In this document: positions 1 to 9,780 of the stretch, piece after piece
Numbering within the stretch: the first letter of the stretch is position 1
Layout of the letters: each line of letters opens with the position of its first letter
Notes under the pieces: generated by a model
Told to the model about the DNA's origin: nothing
Seen by the model: only the letters and a program-made list of their open reading frames with translations
The model's database searches: none
Translations under genes and position numbers: made by a program
DNA from: Ovis canadensis
Lineage: Eukaryota; Chordata; Mammalia; Artiodactyla; Bovidae
Assembly: GCF_042477335.2 (NCBI RefSeq)
Contig: NC_091246.1
Span: 180,479,001-180,543,000 of the forward strand
Length of the DNA: 64,000 bases
Direction of reading: 5' to 3'

Positions 1-310
1 TACACGATTTTAGGAAACAAAGGTACAATACTTTTCCTTTATGTAATATCCTTCTGTTGAGTTTAATGTCCTCCACACACACACCACTTATTCTCCAGAA
101 TCCCTCCAAGGTAGAGAGAAGCCAGGTGTGATTCTGTTTGCAGTTCTGCACCTGCCTTTTGTTAGAGGTATGCCAGTTACAAAAGGTATGCTGATTCAAA
201 ACTAATCTATGGTGACAGAACTGAGCATGCATGCATGCTACCTTGGTGGAGGTGCTACTGACTGGGAAAGAGGATGAAGGAGCCTCCGGGGTCTTGGGAA
301 TGTTTATATA

Positions 311-565
311 TATACACATATGATTGACAATGCTGTGTCAGTTTCAGGCATACAGCAGAGCTTTTCAATTATACATATACCTGTACCTATTCTTTCTCAA
401 ATTCTTTTCCCATTTAGGTTAGTCTTGAAAACTGAGCAGAGTTCCCTGTGCTATACAGTAGGTTCTTATTGGCTGTCTATTTTAAATACAGTAGTGTGTA
501 TACATGTCAATCCCAATCTACCCCTACCCACCCTTCCCCCCACCCCGCCGCAGTTACCATAAATT
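311..565 (-). mobile_element. L1 LINE 3' UTR fragment, antisense
   Basis: The plus strand shows the reverse complement of an artiodactyl/L1M-type 3' UTR: TGCTGTGTCAGTTTCAGGC, then a CTATACAGTAGG block and a TAGTGTGTATACATGTCAATCCC block. The sense-strand equivalent is at 15515-15760. It is a 5'-truncated copy with no coding part left. Confidence 0.75.
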
Positions 566-1214
566 CATTTTCTGTTTATTTCTATTTTGTAATTAAATTC
601 ATTTGTGTTTTTTAGATTCTGCATAAGCAATGTCATGATAGGAAACACTGATCTTTATATAAGTGTATTCATCTGTAAAAATTCACCTAGCTGTTCACTG
701 AATATATTTTACTTAATATACTGTATGTAATACCTCAGTGACAAAATATTTTAAAAATTACACTCATCAAGAGATTATTTCCATTTTAGACCTGTAACAT
801 CTAGATTTTGGCATAACCATTTATTGATGGGCAAAGGGAAACTTACCCGAGTTAAGTCACTGAAAAATATTTCTAAGGTTAGCAGAGCTATGTTTTCAGA
901 TCACACTTTCTGCTTTACAAAAATGAGAGCTTTCTATACCTACTCTTTCGTAAGTTGTTTTCTTCCCATGTGTGTTCCCCTTCCTCAATTTAATCTACCC
1001 TTAGTCTTCTCCATCTCAGTTATTTGATATTGATAACACCATCCTTTCAGTTCTCAGCCCAAAAAGTTAAGTTATTTTCGCCTTCAGTTGATGCTATCTA
1101 TCTGGAATATATCTGGAATATCATATCCACACATAACGATTACAATAGCCTCCTAGCTGGTTTCCCTGCTCAGTCTACTCTTAACGCAGCATCCTTCTTT
1201 TAACAGTCAGATCA

Positions 1215-1335
1215 GGGAATTCCCTGGCGGTCCAGTAGTTAGGACTCGGCACTTTCATTGCAGGGGCACAGGTTTGAGCCCTGGTTGGGAACTAAGATCC
1301 CACAAGCCACAAAGCACAGCAAAAATAAAATTACA
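1215..1335 (+). mobile_element. CHR-type tRNA-derived SINE
   Basis: It starts with the diagnostic head GGAATTCCCTGGCGGTCCAG. A B-box-like GGTTTGAGCCC and a GAACTAAGATCCCACAAGCC stretch follow, and it ends in an A-rich tail. This is the short cetartiodactyl tRNA-Glu-derived SINE form. The subfamily name is not certain. Confidence 0.85.
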
Positions 1336-1439
1336 CACTTCAGATATTTCCAAAGCTTTCTCATTTCCCACTTTTCTCTAATACTTATAACCTTCTAATA
1401 GACGATTTGCTTTCCTTATTATCATATTTACTGTTTGTT

Positions 1440-1620
1440 GTCTGTCTTCTTCCTAAAAGCATGACTAAAACTCATGCTCCATGAGGGCAAGAACTGTTTT
1501 CCTTCTTATTTACTGATATAACTCAAACATCTACAACAGAATCCAGTATATAGTAAATACTTGGAGTACAGCAGGCTCTCAGTAAGTGTTCTGTAGAATG
1601 AATAACTAAATTTCTGGTAT
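1440..1620 (+). mobile_element. L2-like LINE 3' end fossil
   Basis: The text ATGCTCCATGAGGGCAAGAACTG, later AGTATATAGTAAATACTTGG and GAATGAATAAC, follows the 3' end of the L2 family (recalled consensus: clustered CTCCATGAGGGCAGGGAC and a GAATGAATGAA tail). It is heavily diverged, as expected for a pre-eutherian repeat. Confidence 0.6.
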
Positions 1621-1979
1621 AGAATCTTGGCATGCCTACAAAACTTGACTAATGCTACATGGCTGAAAACATCTTTTGTGAAATGAGATTCAGGAATATT
1701 CAGTAATAAGGGGCTTGAGAAATATGGCCATGGAAAAGTAGACAGGGATAGAATGCATGCACAGACCAAGACCAAAAGAATGCCCATTAGCAGACGCCTA
1801 GATGTTGAAGCAGCAGACAGGAAAACTATCATTTGCCATGAGATCATTCTGAGCATGTCTTCAGACACTATGGGGTGACGAGAGCTGCAAGATTCCAAAT
1901 AAATGACAAGATTATCAACCTAGAAAATAGCTACAAAGGAACATCCTTAATACACTTAGAGAAGGCTGTGAGGTGTAAG

Positions 1980-2830
1980 GGATTATTTTTATTCATTCTT
2001 TCTTTCATATATTCACTATTTTACTCCACATTTATATTGTGCTAGGCACTGGGCTAACGAAATATAAAACAAATGAGATACTATATGCCCTCAATGGAGC
2101 TTAAAATCTAAAAAAGGTACCTGTTTGGTGAACTATAATTATGGTAAGAAACGCTCTGAAAAAACAGATCCCTTTAGATTGGTCAGGCAAGGCCTCTCTG
2201 AGGTGATATTTAAGGTAGGACCTAAAGGATCAAAGAGGTAAACCATGCCACAAGCCAGAAAAGTTCACTAAGCAGAAGGAATTTCTGTGGAGGGGAAGGG
2301 CTGTATGGTTAGGAGTGTTGTGAACACTAGGTACCAGGAAACAAGATGAGACTGCAAAGATGACTCCCATGCTTGGGTTTATCCAACTGGATATAAGGTG
2401 GTGCCATTTACTTAGCAGCAGAGTACCAGGGGGAGAAGGCAATGGCACCCCACTCCAGTACTCTTGCCTGGACAATCCCATGGACGGAGGAGCCTGGTAG
2501 GCTGCAGTCCATGGGGTCGCTGAGAGTTGAACATGACTCAGTGACTTCACTTTCACGCACTGGAAAAGGAAACGGCAACCCACTCCAGTGTTCTTGCCCG
2601 AGAATCCCAGGGACGGGGGAGTCTGGTGGGCTGCCGTCTATGGGGTCGCACAGAGTCGGACATGACTGAAGCAACTTAGCAGCAGAGTACCAGGGGGTGG
2701 GGAACAGATTCAAACAGTAATACTTTCAGGCTTGAAAGTCTTGTGAGGCATCCAAATGGGGATGTCAAGCAGGCAGCTGGAAGGATGGACCTGCCACTCC
2801 TGAGGCTGATGTTCTTCACTCCCTCACCTA
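1980..2830 (+). mobile_element. Ancient interspersed repeat, split by BOV-A2
   Basis: It reads like a common diverged mammalian repeat: TGCTAGGCACTGGGC, then a CAATGGAGCTTAAAATCTA block and a GGTCAGGCAAGGCCTCTCTG block. After the young SINE at 2434-2680 it continues with GGGGATGTCAAGCAGGCAGC. Related text occurs at 9780-10930, 16120-16500, 19900-20330, 32100-32830 and 58740-58990. I cannot name the family with certainty (L2/CR1-type fossil suspected). Confidence 0.45.
2434..2680 (+). mobile_element. BOV-A2 SINE with long target-site duplication
   Basis: Two BovA monomers lie head to tail, each with CACTCCAGT..CTTGCC and a GGGGTCGC..GAGT block, the usual BOV-A2 dimer. It starts with AGAAGGCAATGGCACCCCAC and ends in CTTAGCAGCAG. 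An exact direct repeat that includes GAGTACCAGGGGG lies at 2411-2433 and again at 2675-2697. The target site therefore already resembled the element's own tail. Confidence 0.93.
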
Positions 2831-3727
2831 GGCTGTACGATGCAGATAGCTTCTCAAGGGCTCCGTCTCCACTAGCAATGTCTGCTCATGACTCAGTGGA
2901 GTGCAACAACAGCTGCCTGACCAACAAAGATGTAAGACTGAATGGAATTGCATAACGAGAGTTACCTTAGCTCTACTGGGTGAGATTTTTAATTGCCAAC
3001 TTTGGTATCTTTACTTTCTTATTTTTAATCAAATTATGAACTATGCTATGGAGTTAGATGGGCCAAAGATTTCAGGAGATAACATTACATTCCTGGTGGT
3101 GTTAGTAGTATCCAAAAGTAAAGCCACTTAAAAAGAGCAGTACAAACTCGGAAACAGTTGCAGACCCTACAACCAGGAATTTCAACAGAGAAAAACTCAG
3201 CTGGTCTAAACCTAAATGGCTTTTTAGTCTATTTTAACCAAAAAAAAAAAAAAAGGCATTAAATAGCGTTGGTCAAGGAGATTTTAGCCAACTAGAACCA
3301 CTAGTCAATGACCAGTGTTTAGTTGTCTAGCCAGTGACAAGACACCTCTGCTTCAGAATGCTTGTCAAATTACTGTACATCCCCAAGAAAAGAATCAAAA
3401 CCTGTTTCAGTTTCTTTCAATTTACACACCTATAATAATTTGAAAATACTTGTTTGACTTAACTAGTAGTAACCTCTCCAGTCTCTTAACAGTAATCCCA
3501 CATATTCTTTAATTCATCCATGAAAATTTCACTAAAATATAAACAATCTGCCTAAAATGTTTCCCACTTGAGTGGCTATATGAACCAAAGTATACATTTA
3601 TGACCACTCCTTCCAACTATAAAGCTATCTTTTTAATTTTCCAGTGAGTTGGCACATTACTGTCAAGGTCTCAGATCTAAGAAAATCATGAGTTCTGACT
3701 ATATTCTTCAAAGTCAAGAATAAAGGT

Positions 3728-3870
3728 CTAGGGACTTCCCTGCTGGTCCAGTGGCTAAAGACTCATGTTCCCAATCCAGGGGGCCCAGGTTCGATCCCTG
3801 ATCAGGAACTAGATCCCACATACAGCAACTAAAAAATCTGCATGCCACAACTAAATAAATACATTTAAAA
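3728..3870 (+). mobile_element. CHR-type tRNA-derived SINE
   Basis: Head GGGACTTCCCTGCTGGTCCAG, B box GGTTCGATCCC, then GATCCCACATACAGCAAC and a TAAATAAATAC tail. This is a fairly complete short-form copy with an (A)n end. Confidence 0.85.
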
Positions 3871-4328
3871 AAAAAGAATAAAGGTCTAAGCAACCTATAA
3901 GTGTTGCAATTTCATGACTGCACTGTCTACACACTCTACCCAGTCTTGGTATTTAACTTCCTAAAACTCTAGAGAAACTAACAGTATTAGAATGCGTCAA
4001 GCGATGTGGAAGCGACTCCTTCCACAGACGGCTAATAGTCCTCCTCCAAACATTCAACAGTCACTGATATTCTAAAAACATGTTACATGATGCATGCTCA
4101 TCAGAAAAACTTAAATTGAAGAAGGTATATATTATAGACACAAAGCCCCAAAGACCTATAACTTTATTTTTCTATTGTAATAATTAGTGCTACTGTTTCC
4201 AAATGGGTTTCTAAATGTTTGTTAATTAAACCTAGCATTTCTTTCAAATTAACAGGTTGGTCCAAGAGTGCCTTCAAGGAACCTTTGGACACCGATCAAA
4301 TGTGCTTTCCGTTTAAAAATATGACTAC

Positions 4329-4415
4329 TGGGGACTTCCCTGGCAGGCCAGTGGTGAAAAGTTCCTCCTGTCCTCTTCCAATGCAGGAGGTGAGGGCCCC
4401 ATCCCTGGTCACAAA
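4329..4415 (+). mobile_element. Truncated tRNA-type SINE
   Basis: The head GGGGACTTCCCTGGCAGGCC is clear and CCAATGCAGGAGGTGAGGGC keeps the middle, but the copy fades after CATCCCTGGTCA. It is a 3'-truncated or degraded relative of the neighbouring SINEs. Confidence 0.6.
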
Positions 4416-4799
4416 ACAGAAAGGTTGTAACAAATTCTATAAAGACTTTAGATTTCCTGATTTCTACACCAATTTCAGTAACTACCTAAGGTCTGTTGTA
4501 TACCTAACGTCTGTCTGTACAATGGTTGTTTTTTCCTCTGGAAAAACAAAAAAGACACTTTTTTGGAAGCTGATAAAAAAATAAATCTGTCAAGAAAAGA
4601 TATATATTCTTTTTGTGACACTGGTGTCTGTCACTTAGCCGCTGTGGACCTAAGTTTCCTCATAGATAAAATGGGCATGATAAACCCTATTCCACCAACG
4701 TCCAGGATCAATTGAGAGTATATGCGAAAAACACAACTTAAAATGGTGTTACAACTATTACTGCACTCTTAATGAGCATATTCAGTATCATTAATTTTC

Positions 4800-5145
4800 C
4801 TTTCCCTTTTCTTATGATTTTATTTATCTATGGCAGTGCTGAGTTTTCCTTGCTGCTCCGGGCTTAGGCTTCTTTTCTTTTCCTAAAGAGTGGAGGCAGC
4901 TCTCTAGTTGCAATGCACAAGCTTCTCATTGGCTGACTTCTCTTGTTGCGCAGCCTGGGCTCTAGGCCGGTGGGGGGGGGGGGGGCGGGGCGCCTTCAGT
5001 AGTTGCGGGGAGTGTGCTCAGTAGTTGTGGCCCATGGGCTTAACTGCTCCGGGGCATGTGGGATCTTCCACTATCAGGGACTGAACTTGTGTCTCCTGCA
5101 TTGGCAGGCAGGTTCTCTACCACTGAGCCACCTGGGAAGCCCTTT
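4800..5145 (-). mobile_element. Long-form tRNA SINE carrying a G14 tract
   Basis: Read on the minus strand it begins GGGCTTCCCAGGTGGCTCAG, has a degenerate B box, and then the long body of GCAACTACTGA-type repeats found in the long cetartiodactyl form (compare 16808-17155 and 43718-44080). A run of 14 G on the plus strand at 4972-4985 sits inside the body. Confidence 0.75.
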
Positions 5146-6357
5146 CTTTTCTTTTTAATCCACTTATTTTCTTATAGGTTTACAGCAGTTACTTATTATG
5201 TGAAATATAACTCTAAAAAAACAGCATAAAAGAATCTGAACTACTCCACCTCTTCTAATTAACAGCAATGAGTTAAAATTTTACCATAATTTAAAACAAT
5301 TCAAAATTTCAAATTTAATGTTGTGAAACTCATATTTCAGCAACTTGCTTTTCACTACAGTGCATAAAGTTACGGGTTATTACCGAGCCTTCCAAGCCAT
5401 AGTTAATAATGAACAAACCGTTATTAAACACAAATAGTTGAAATAATGCACCTCAAATTAACAGTAGTCGCAAATACTAATTCGGCTCAGGTAATGAGGA
5501 TCAGCAAAACGTCACAGAGGCACAAGTGTACTGCAGATCTAGAAGACTGCACTAATAAAATACGGAGCAAACTAACCCAGAGCAACACAGAATAGATGAG
5601 TTAGTACACATTCTAAAACTGTATCTATGATACTAGGAAGACAATAAAAAGAATCAATGTTTGTGTGTCTACTTCTAAATAAACGGTTAAAAGACACTCC
5701 ACTTGCAAATTATTGCATATGAGATCCTTCACTCCTATGGCATTAAAAAAAAATCCGATTTATATAGACCTCAAAGGTTTACGTTTCAGGAACACACGAA
5801 AGCCAGTAACAGTGAAACATCAGGTGGTTTCTCTTTGTTGATTACCGATGACACAGCTTTCTTCCTGAAAGTCCACAACTAATTACAAGCAAAACTGCCT
5901 GTCTTAGGGCCCGTCTCTCGCCTCACCTACAGACTAACTATACGGGAGTTAAAGTCTCTCCAAGTGGGTCTCTCCAAGTGGAGCACTCCGTCGGGGGCGC
6001 CAGGAGGCGACGGTGGGGTCTGCCGGTCCAACTCCGCAGGCGGAGCGGAGTCAGGCTCGACCGCGAGCAGGGCGGCTAGGGCCTGCTCGACCCGTCCCCT
6101 CGCCCCGCACCGGGGAGACAGCGGGGCTCGGCGCGCTTTGGGGGCGAGGACGGGACCGTGCCTCCCGCAGGGGGGCCGGGAAAAGCGAGCGGTGGGGGTC
6201 AGGCCAGGTGTACTCCAAACGGACGGGGCAGGCGCTGAGACGCCAGGGACTGGCAGCCGGGCCTCTCGGGGCCCGGAGGAAAGGCTGGGGGCCCCTGGGG
6301 TTGGAGGTAGGCCGGAGGGGGTGTCCGTGCCACATCTCGGGCCCTCGCCTCCTTCAC

Positions 6358-6439
6358 CTGCCACGAACACCACGAAGACCGCGCCGCTCCTCTTGGCCGA
6401 CGCGATGGCGGCCGGAATGGCGCCCTGGAACCACAGCAT
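6358..6439 (-). CDS. UBXN4: UBXN4 (erasin) coding exon 1
   Basis: UBXN4 is an ER-membrane UBX-domain protein that recruits p97/VCP for ER-associated degradation. This exon encodes its N terminus, MLWFQGAIPAAIASAKRSGA followed by VFVVFVAG (the last Gly is split by the intron). As recalled, human UBXN4 is identical except Thr for Ser at residue 14. The ATG is at 6439-6437 in a GCAGCG context. The donor reads GTGGCAG|GTGAAG at 6358/6357, phase 1. The frame is open upstream to a GTG at 6631, but the family start is this ATG. The coiled-coil, UBX domain and hairpin membrane anchor are encoded beyond the left edge. The UBXN4 assignment is strong; whether the locus is active cannot be judged from this exon alone. 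Confidence 0.95.
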
Positions 6440-6628
6440 CGCTGCCCTCGGGCCGAGGCGCTCGCTCGGTGTGTTGTCGCCGCGGTCCCGGAGTTGGCCC
6501 CGCCCTCTCCGTCGCCTAGCTCCGGGGGCCCCGCAGCCCCAGCCGGTCCGCACCCCACCTCCGGCTCCGCACAGGAGCGCAAGCCCGTCAGCGGCCCATT
6601 GAACGCGCAGGCGAGGCGCACCCCGAGA

Positions 6629-6647
6629 CACGTGACGCTACACGTCA
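6629..6647. promoter_or_regulatory. E-box plus UPRE-like (ATF6/XBP1 core) cluster
   Basis: CACGTGAC at 6629-6636 is a palindromic E-box joined to a TGACG half site. Six bases on, CACGTCA (6641-6647) is the reverse complement of TGACGTG, the core bound by ATF6/XBP1 and CREB/ATF proteins. Short motifs occur by chance in CpG islands, so occupancy is inference. It fits the ER quality-control role of UBXN4. Confidence 0.45.
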
Positions 6648-6798
6648 GCGTAAGCGCCACGCCCCTGTGCCTTGTCTCGTTGGCAAGTCGGAGTGTGCGC
6701 GCGCACGCGAGGCCGCAAGGCGCTGCAGTCTCGGAAATAGGAAGAGGCGTAGGGAAGAATGACTAATCGCTAAATGGCGTCGGTGGCGCCTTCGCGAT

Positions 6799-6817
6799 GC
6801 ATGACGGGAATTGTAGT
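6799..6817 (-). promoter_or_regulatory. ZNF143/THAP11-type SBS motif
   Basis: On the minus strand it reads ACTACAATTCCCGTCATGC. This matches the known SBS/M8 promoter motif (ACTACAATTCCC..CATGC) bound by ZNF143 and THAP11 in housekeeping and bidirectional promoters. It lies about 360 bp upstream of the ATG and roughly 25-30 bp from the edge of the BovB insertion. Confidence 0.7.
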
Positions 6818-6841
6818 CTTGGCTTGGTCCCTTTAATATTC

Positions 6842-7440
6842 TTCGGTTCAGTTCAGTTCAGGCACTCAGTCGTGTCCAACTCTTTGCGACCCCATGAATC
6901 GGAGCACGCCAGGCCTTCCTGTCCATCACCAACTCCCGGAGTTCACTCAGACTCACGTCCATCGAATCAGTGATGCCATCCAGCCATCTCATCCTCTGTC
7001 ATCCCCTTCTCCTCCTGCCCCCAATACCTCCCAGCATCTTTTCCAATGAGTCAACTCTTCACATGAGGTGGCCAAAGTACTGGAGTTTCAGCTTTAGCAT
7101 CATTCCTTCCAAAGAAATCCCAGGGTTGATCTTCAGAATGGACTGGTTGGATCTCCTTGCAGTCCAAGGGACTCTCAAGAGTCTTCTCCAACACCACAGT
7201 TCAAAAGCATGAATTCTCAGCTTTCTTCACAGGCTAACTCTCACATCCATACGTGACCACTGGAAAAACCATAGCCTTGACTAGATGGACCTTTGTTGGC
7301 AAAGTAATGTTTCTGCTTTTCAATATGTTATCTAGGTTGTTCATAATTTTCTTCCAAGGAGTAAGCGTCTTTTAATTTCATGGCTGCAGTCACCATCTGC
7401 AGTGATTTTGAAGCCCCCCAAAATAAAGTCTGACAATGTT
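6842..7440 (-). mobile_element. BovB LINE 3' fragment, antisense
   Basis: Starts with the CAGTTCAGTTCAG 3' terminus of BovB in reverse and runs about 600 bp back into the C-terminal part of the reverse-transcriptase ORF. TTAATATT before (about 6833-6841) and after (about 7438-7446) looks like an 8-bp target-site duplication. Codons are broken. It is the inverted partner of 7851-8697. Confidence 0.92.
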
Positions 7441-7850
7441 AATATTTTAGGAAATGTTAATTGTGGTTTGCCGGTACGGCTAAGGGGGCGACCGTGAGAT
7501 CCGCTTCACAGTCTATGAAGAGAAGGAGAAATGGTGCTACTCATCGGAAGATGCCCTTCTTTTTGAGAACTTAAATAAGAGGAAATCATCCTCGCCCCGG
7601 ATGGAACTCTATGCGACGATGTAATTCTCTATTATGATTAGTGGCTATTGTGGATGGGTGTCTCTCGGTATGAAACTTAATGGGGTTTGTAGGGATTTAC
7701 TACAAGGCTTTGGTTTCTACTGAACTTAATTTATCAGCTCGACCTTGAAGAAGAGAAATACAACAGTCACCTTCTGTAATAATATACAGTGCGTGTACCT
7801 GAGGGGAGGTTTTGGTTGAACGCAGACCTTGAGTAAGGTCGTTGGTTAGA
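7441..7850 (+). other. Unassigned sequence between inverted BovB copies
   Basis: I cannot assign these 410 bp to any repeat. Before the BovB insertion they would have directly adjoined the UBXN4 promoter. A plus-strand frame from 7484 to the stop at 7622-7624 encodes 46 residues, including REIRFTVYEEKEKWCYSSED. This has a protein-like composition but no upstream ATG and an in-frame stop at 7481-7483. It could be part of a divergent transcript, a retrocopy fragment or chance. No function is proposed. Confidence 0.35.
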
Positions 7851-8697
7851 GATCACTACAAAGGACTGGAAGAAACACAAGCTGGAATCAAGATTGCCGG
7901 GAGAAATATCAATAACCTCAGATATGCAGATGACACCACCCTTATGGCAGGAAACGAAGAGGAATAAAAAGCCTCTTGATGAAAGTGAAAGAGGAAAGTG
8001 AAAAAGTTGGCTTAAAGCTCAACATTCAGAAAACGAAGATCATGGCATCTAGTCCCATCACTTCATGGGAAATAGATGGGGAAACAGTGGAAACAGTGTC
8101 AGACTTTATTTTTTTGGGCTCCCAAATCACTGCAGATGGTGGCTGCAGCCATGAAATTAAAAGACGCTTACTCCTTGGAAGAAAATTATGAACAACCTAG
8201 ATAACATATTGAAAAGCAGAAACATTACTTTGCCAACAAAGGTCCGTCTAGTCAAGGCTATGGTTTTTCCAGTGGTCATGTATGGATGTGAGAGTTGGAC
8301 TGTGAAGAAAGCTGAGAACCAAAGAATTGATGCTTTTGAACTGTGGTGTTGGAGAAGACTCTTGAGAGTCCCTTGGACTGCAAGCAGATCCAACCAGTCC
8401 ATTCTGAAGATCAACCCTGGGATTTCTTTGGAGGGAATGATGCTAAAGCTGAAACTCCAATACTCTGGCCACCTCATGTGAAGAGTTGACTCGTTGGAAA
8501 AGACTCTGATGCTGGGAGGTATTGGGGGCAGGAGGAGAAGGGGACGACAGAGGATGAGATGGCTGGATGGCATCACTGACTCGATGGACATGAATCTGAG
8601 TGAACTCCAGGAGTTGGTGATGGACAGGGAGGCCTGGCGTGCTGCGATTCATGGGGTCGCAAAGAGTCAGACACGACTGAACAACTGAACTGAACTG
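7851..8697 (+). mobile_element. BovB LINE 3' fragment, sense
   Basis: Begins in the reverse-transcriptase region just before the YADD motif (the LRYADDTTLMA equivalent, around 7918-7947) and runs to the GAACTGAACTGAAC 3' end. An in-frame stop follows the GNEEE segment and further stops interrupt the frame. It shares several private sequence changes with the inverted copy at 6842-7440. Confidence 0.93.
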
Positions 8698-8723
8698 AAC
8701 TGAACAAACCTCAAAACACTTAA

Positions 8724-9159
<436 letters not shown>

Positions 9160-9780
9160 TCAGAAGCAGAGAATAGATAATGATTTCTTTTCCAGCTACT
9201 TTTCATGGTAATGCAAAAGTGAATAAATAATTTTGTTTATCATGATATATGACAAAGTACTATTATCAAGATATAGCACTTTGTGGTTGGTTGCCATTAA
9301 AATAAAAACTGACCCAAATTTAATACGTTCATGAAATTACACAGTCTCTAATAGCTGTTGGCTAAAGGTTTCTATGGTTTATTTAAAGTTGCATAGGCTA
9401 TTATATTGTACATCCTACATCACTTAATTTCTCCTCCAGCAGCACAGCCATTTGACAATCTTTGAAGGATTAAGGAAGGGCTGCATCTGAAAATACCCCT
9501 TTCCTACAAGTATTTAACCTAAAAATAGCTAGCAGTTTGCATTCTGATTTTTATTTGCTTTTTTCCAATCAGGCCTCTTATGTAGTGTTCTTATAAACTG
9601 AAACATAATGCTGATTACAGACAGCTGCTATTTACAGAGGATATCATTCCTCAGGAACAATTAGAGTTGATTTCAACATCAACTTTAAATAGTTTCCTTA
9701 AAATTTGATCAACATATATACCCTTTCAGTAGAATAATATCTTTAATTATTTCTAATGTTAGAATTAAATATTAGAAGAA
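9160..9780. other. Intergenic, nothing recognised
   Basis: AT-rich sequence without a supportable reading frame, RNA gene or repeat that I can name. Confidence 0.5.

Larger units (their letters stand above)
1..6357 (-). other. UBXN4: UBXN4 intron 1 (5' part only)
   Basis: Everything left of the exon 1 donor is intron 1 of UBXN4, running off the left edge. I looked on the minus strand for exon 2, which in the human protein continues from the first 28 residues with an acidic DDEQST-type stretch, and did not find it. The interval holds an L1 tail, an L2-like fossil, a BOV-A2 and four tRNA-type SINE pieces, listed separately. The stretches 570-1210, 2830-3720, 3875-4320, 4420-4800 and 5150-5880 show no gene or repeat I can name. 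Confidence 0.8.
5890..6830. promoter_or_regulatory. CpG island over the UBXN4 5' end
   Basis: GC-rich sequence dense in CpG begins near 5900, peaks around 5990-6660 and stops abruptly near 6830, where a BovB repeat begins. It covers the first part of intron 1, exon 1 and the upstream promoter. The long open frames on both strands here (for example 5927-6631 minus and 5964-6602 plus) are by-products of GC-rich, stop-poor DNA. Confidence 0.9.
6440..6830 (-). promoter_or_regulatory. UBXN4: UBXN4 5' leader and TATA-less core promoter
   Basis: No TATA box is seen. A GC box (GGGCGGGGCC on the minus strand, 6496-6505) lies about 60 bp upstream of the ATG. An E-box/UPRE-like cluster (6629-6647), an ATGGCG YY1-type core near 6774-6779 and a ZNF143-type site (6799-6817) lie further up. 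This is the usual make-up of a housekeeping CpG promoter. The transcription start cannot be fixed by eye and is probably between about 6460 and 6620. Confidence 0.75.

Noticed and set aside
1..6357. UBXN4 exon 2
   Set aside because: Searched for on the minus strand by its acidic DDEQST-type start and splice ends; not seen. It presumably lies beyond the left edge.
5927..6660. Five long overlapping frames on both strands (up to 234 codons)
   Set aside because: They lie in a CpG island where stop codons are rare. Only the 28-residue start of UBXN4 matches a known protein, and it ends at a splice donor.
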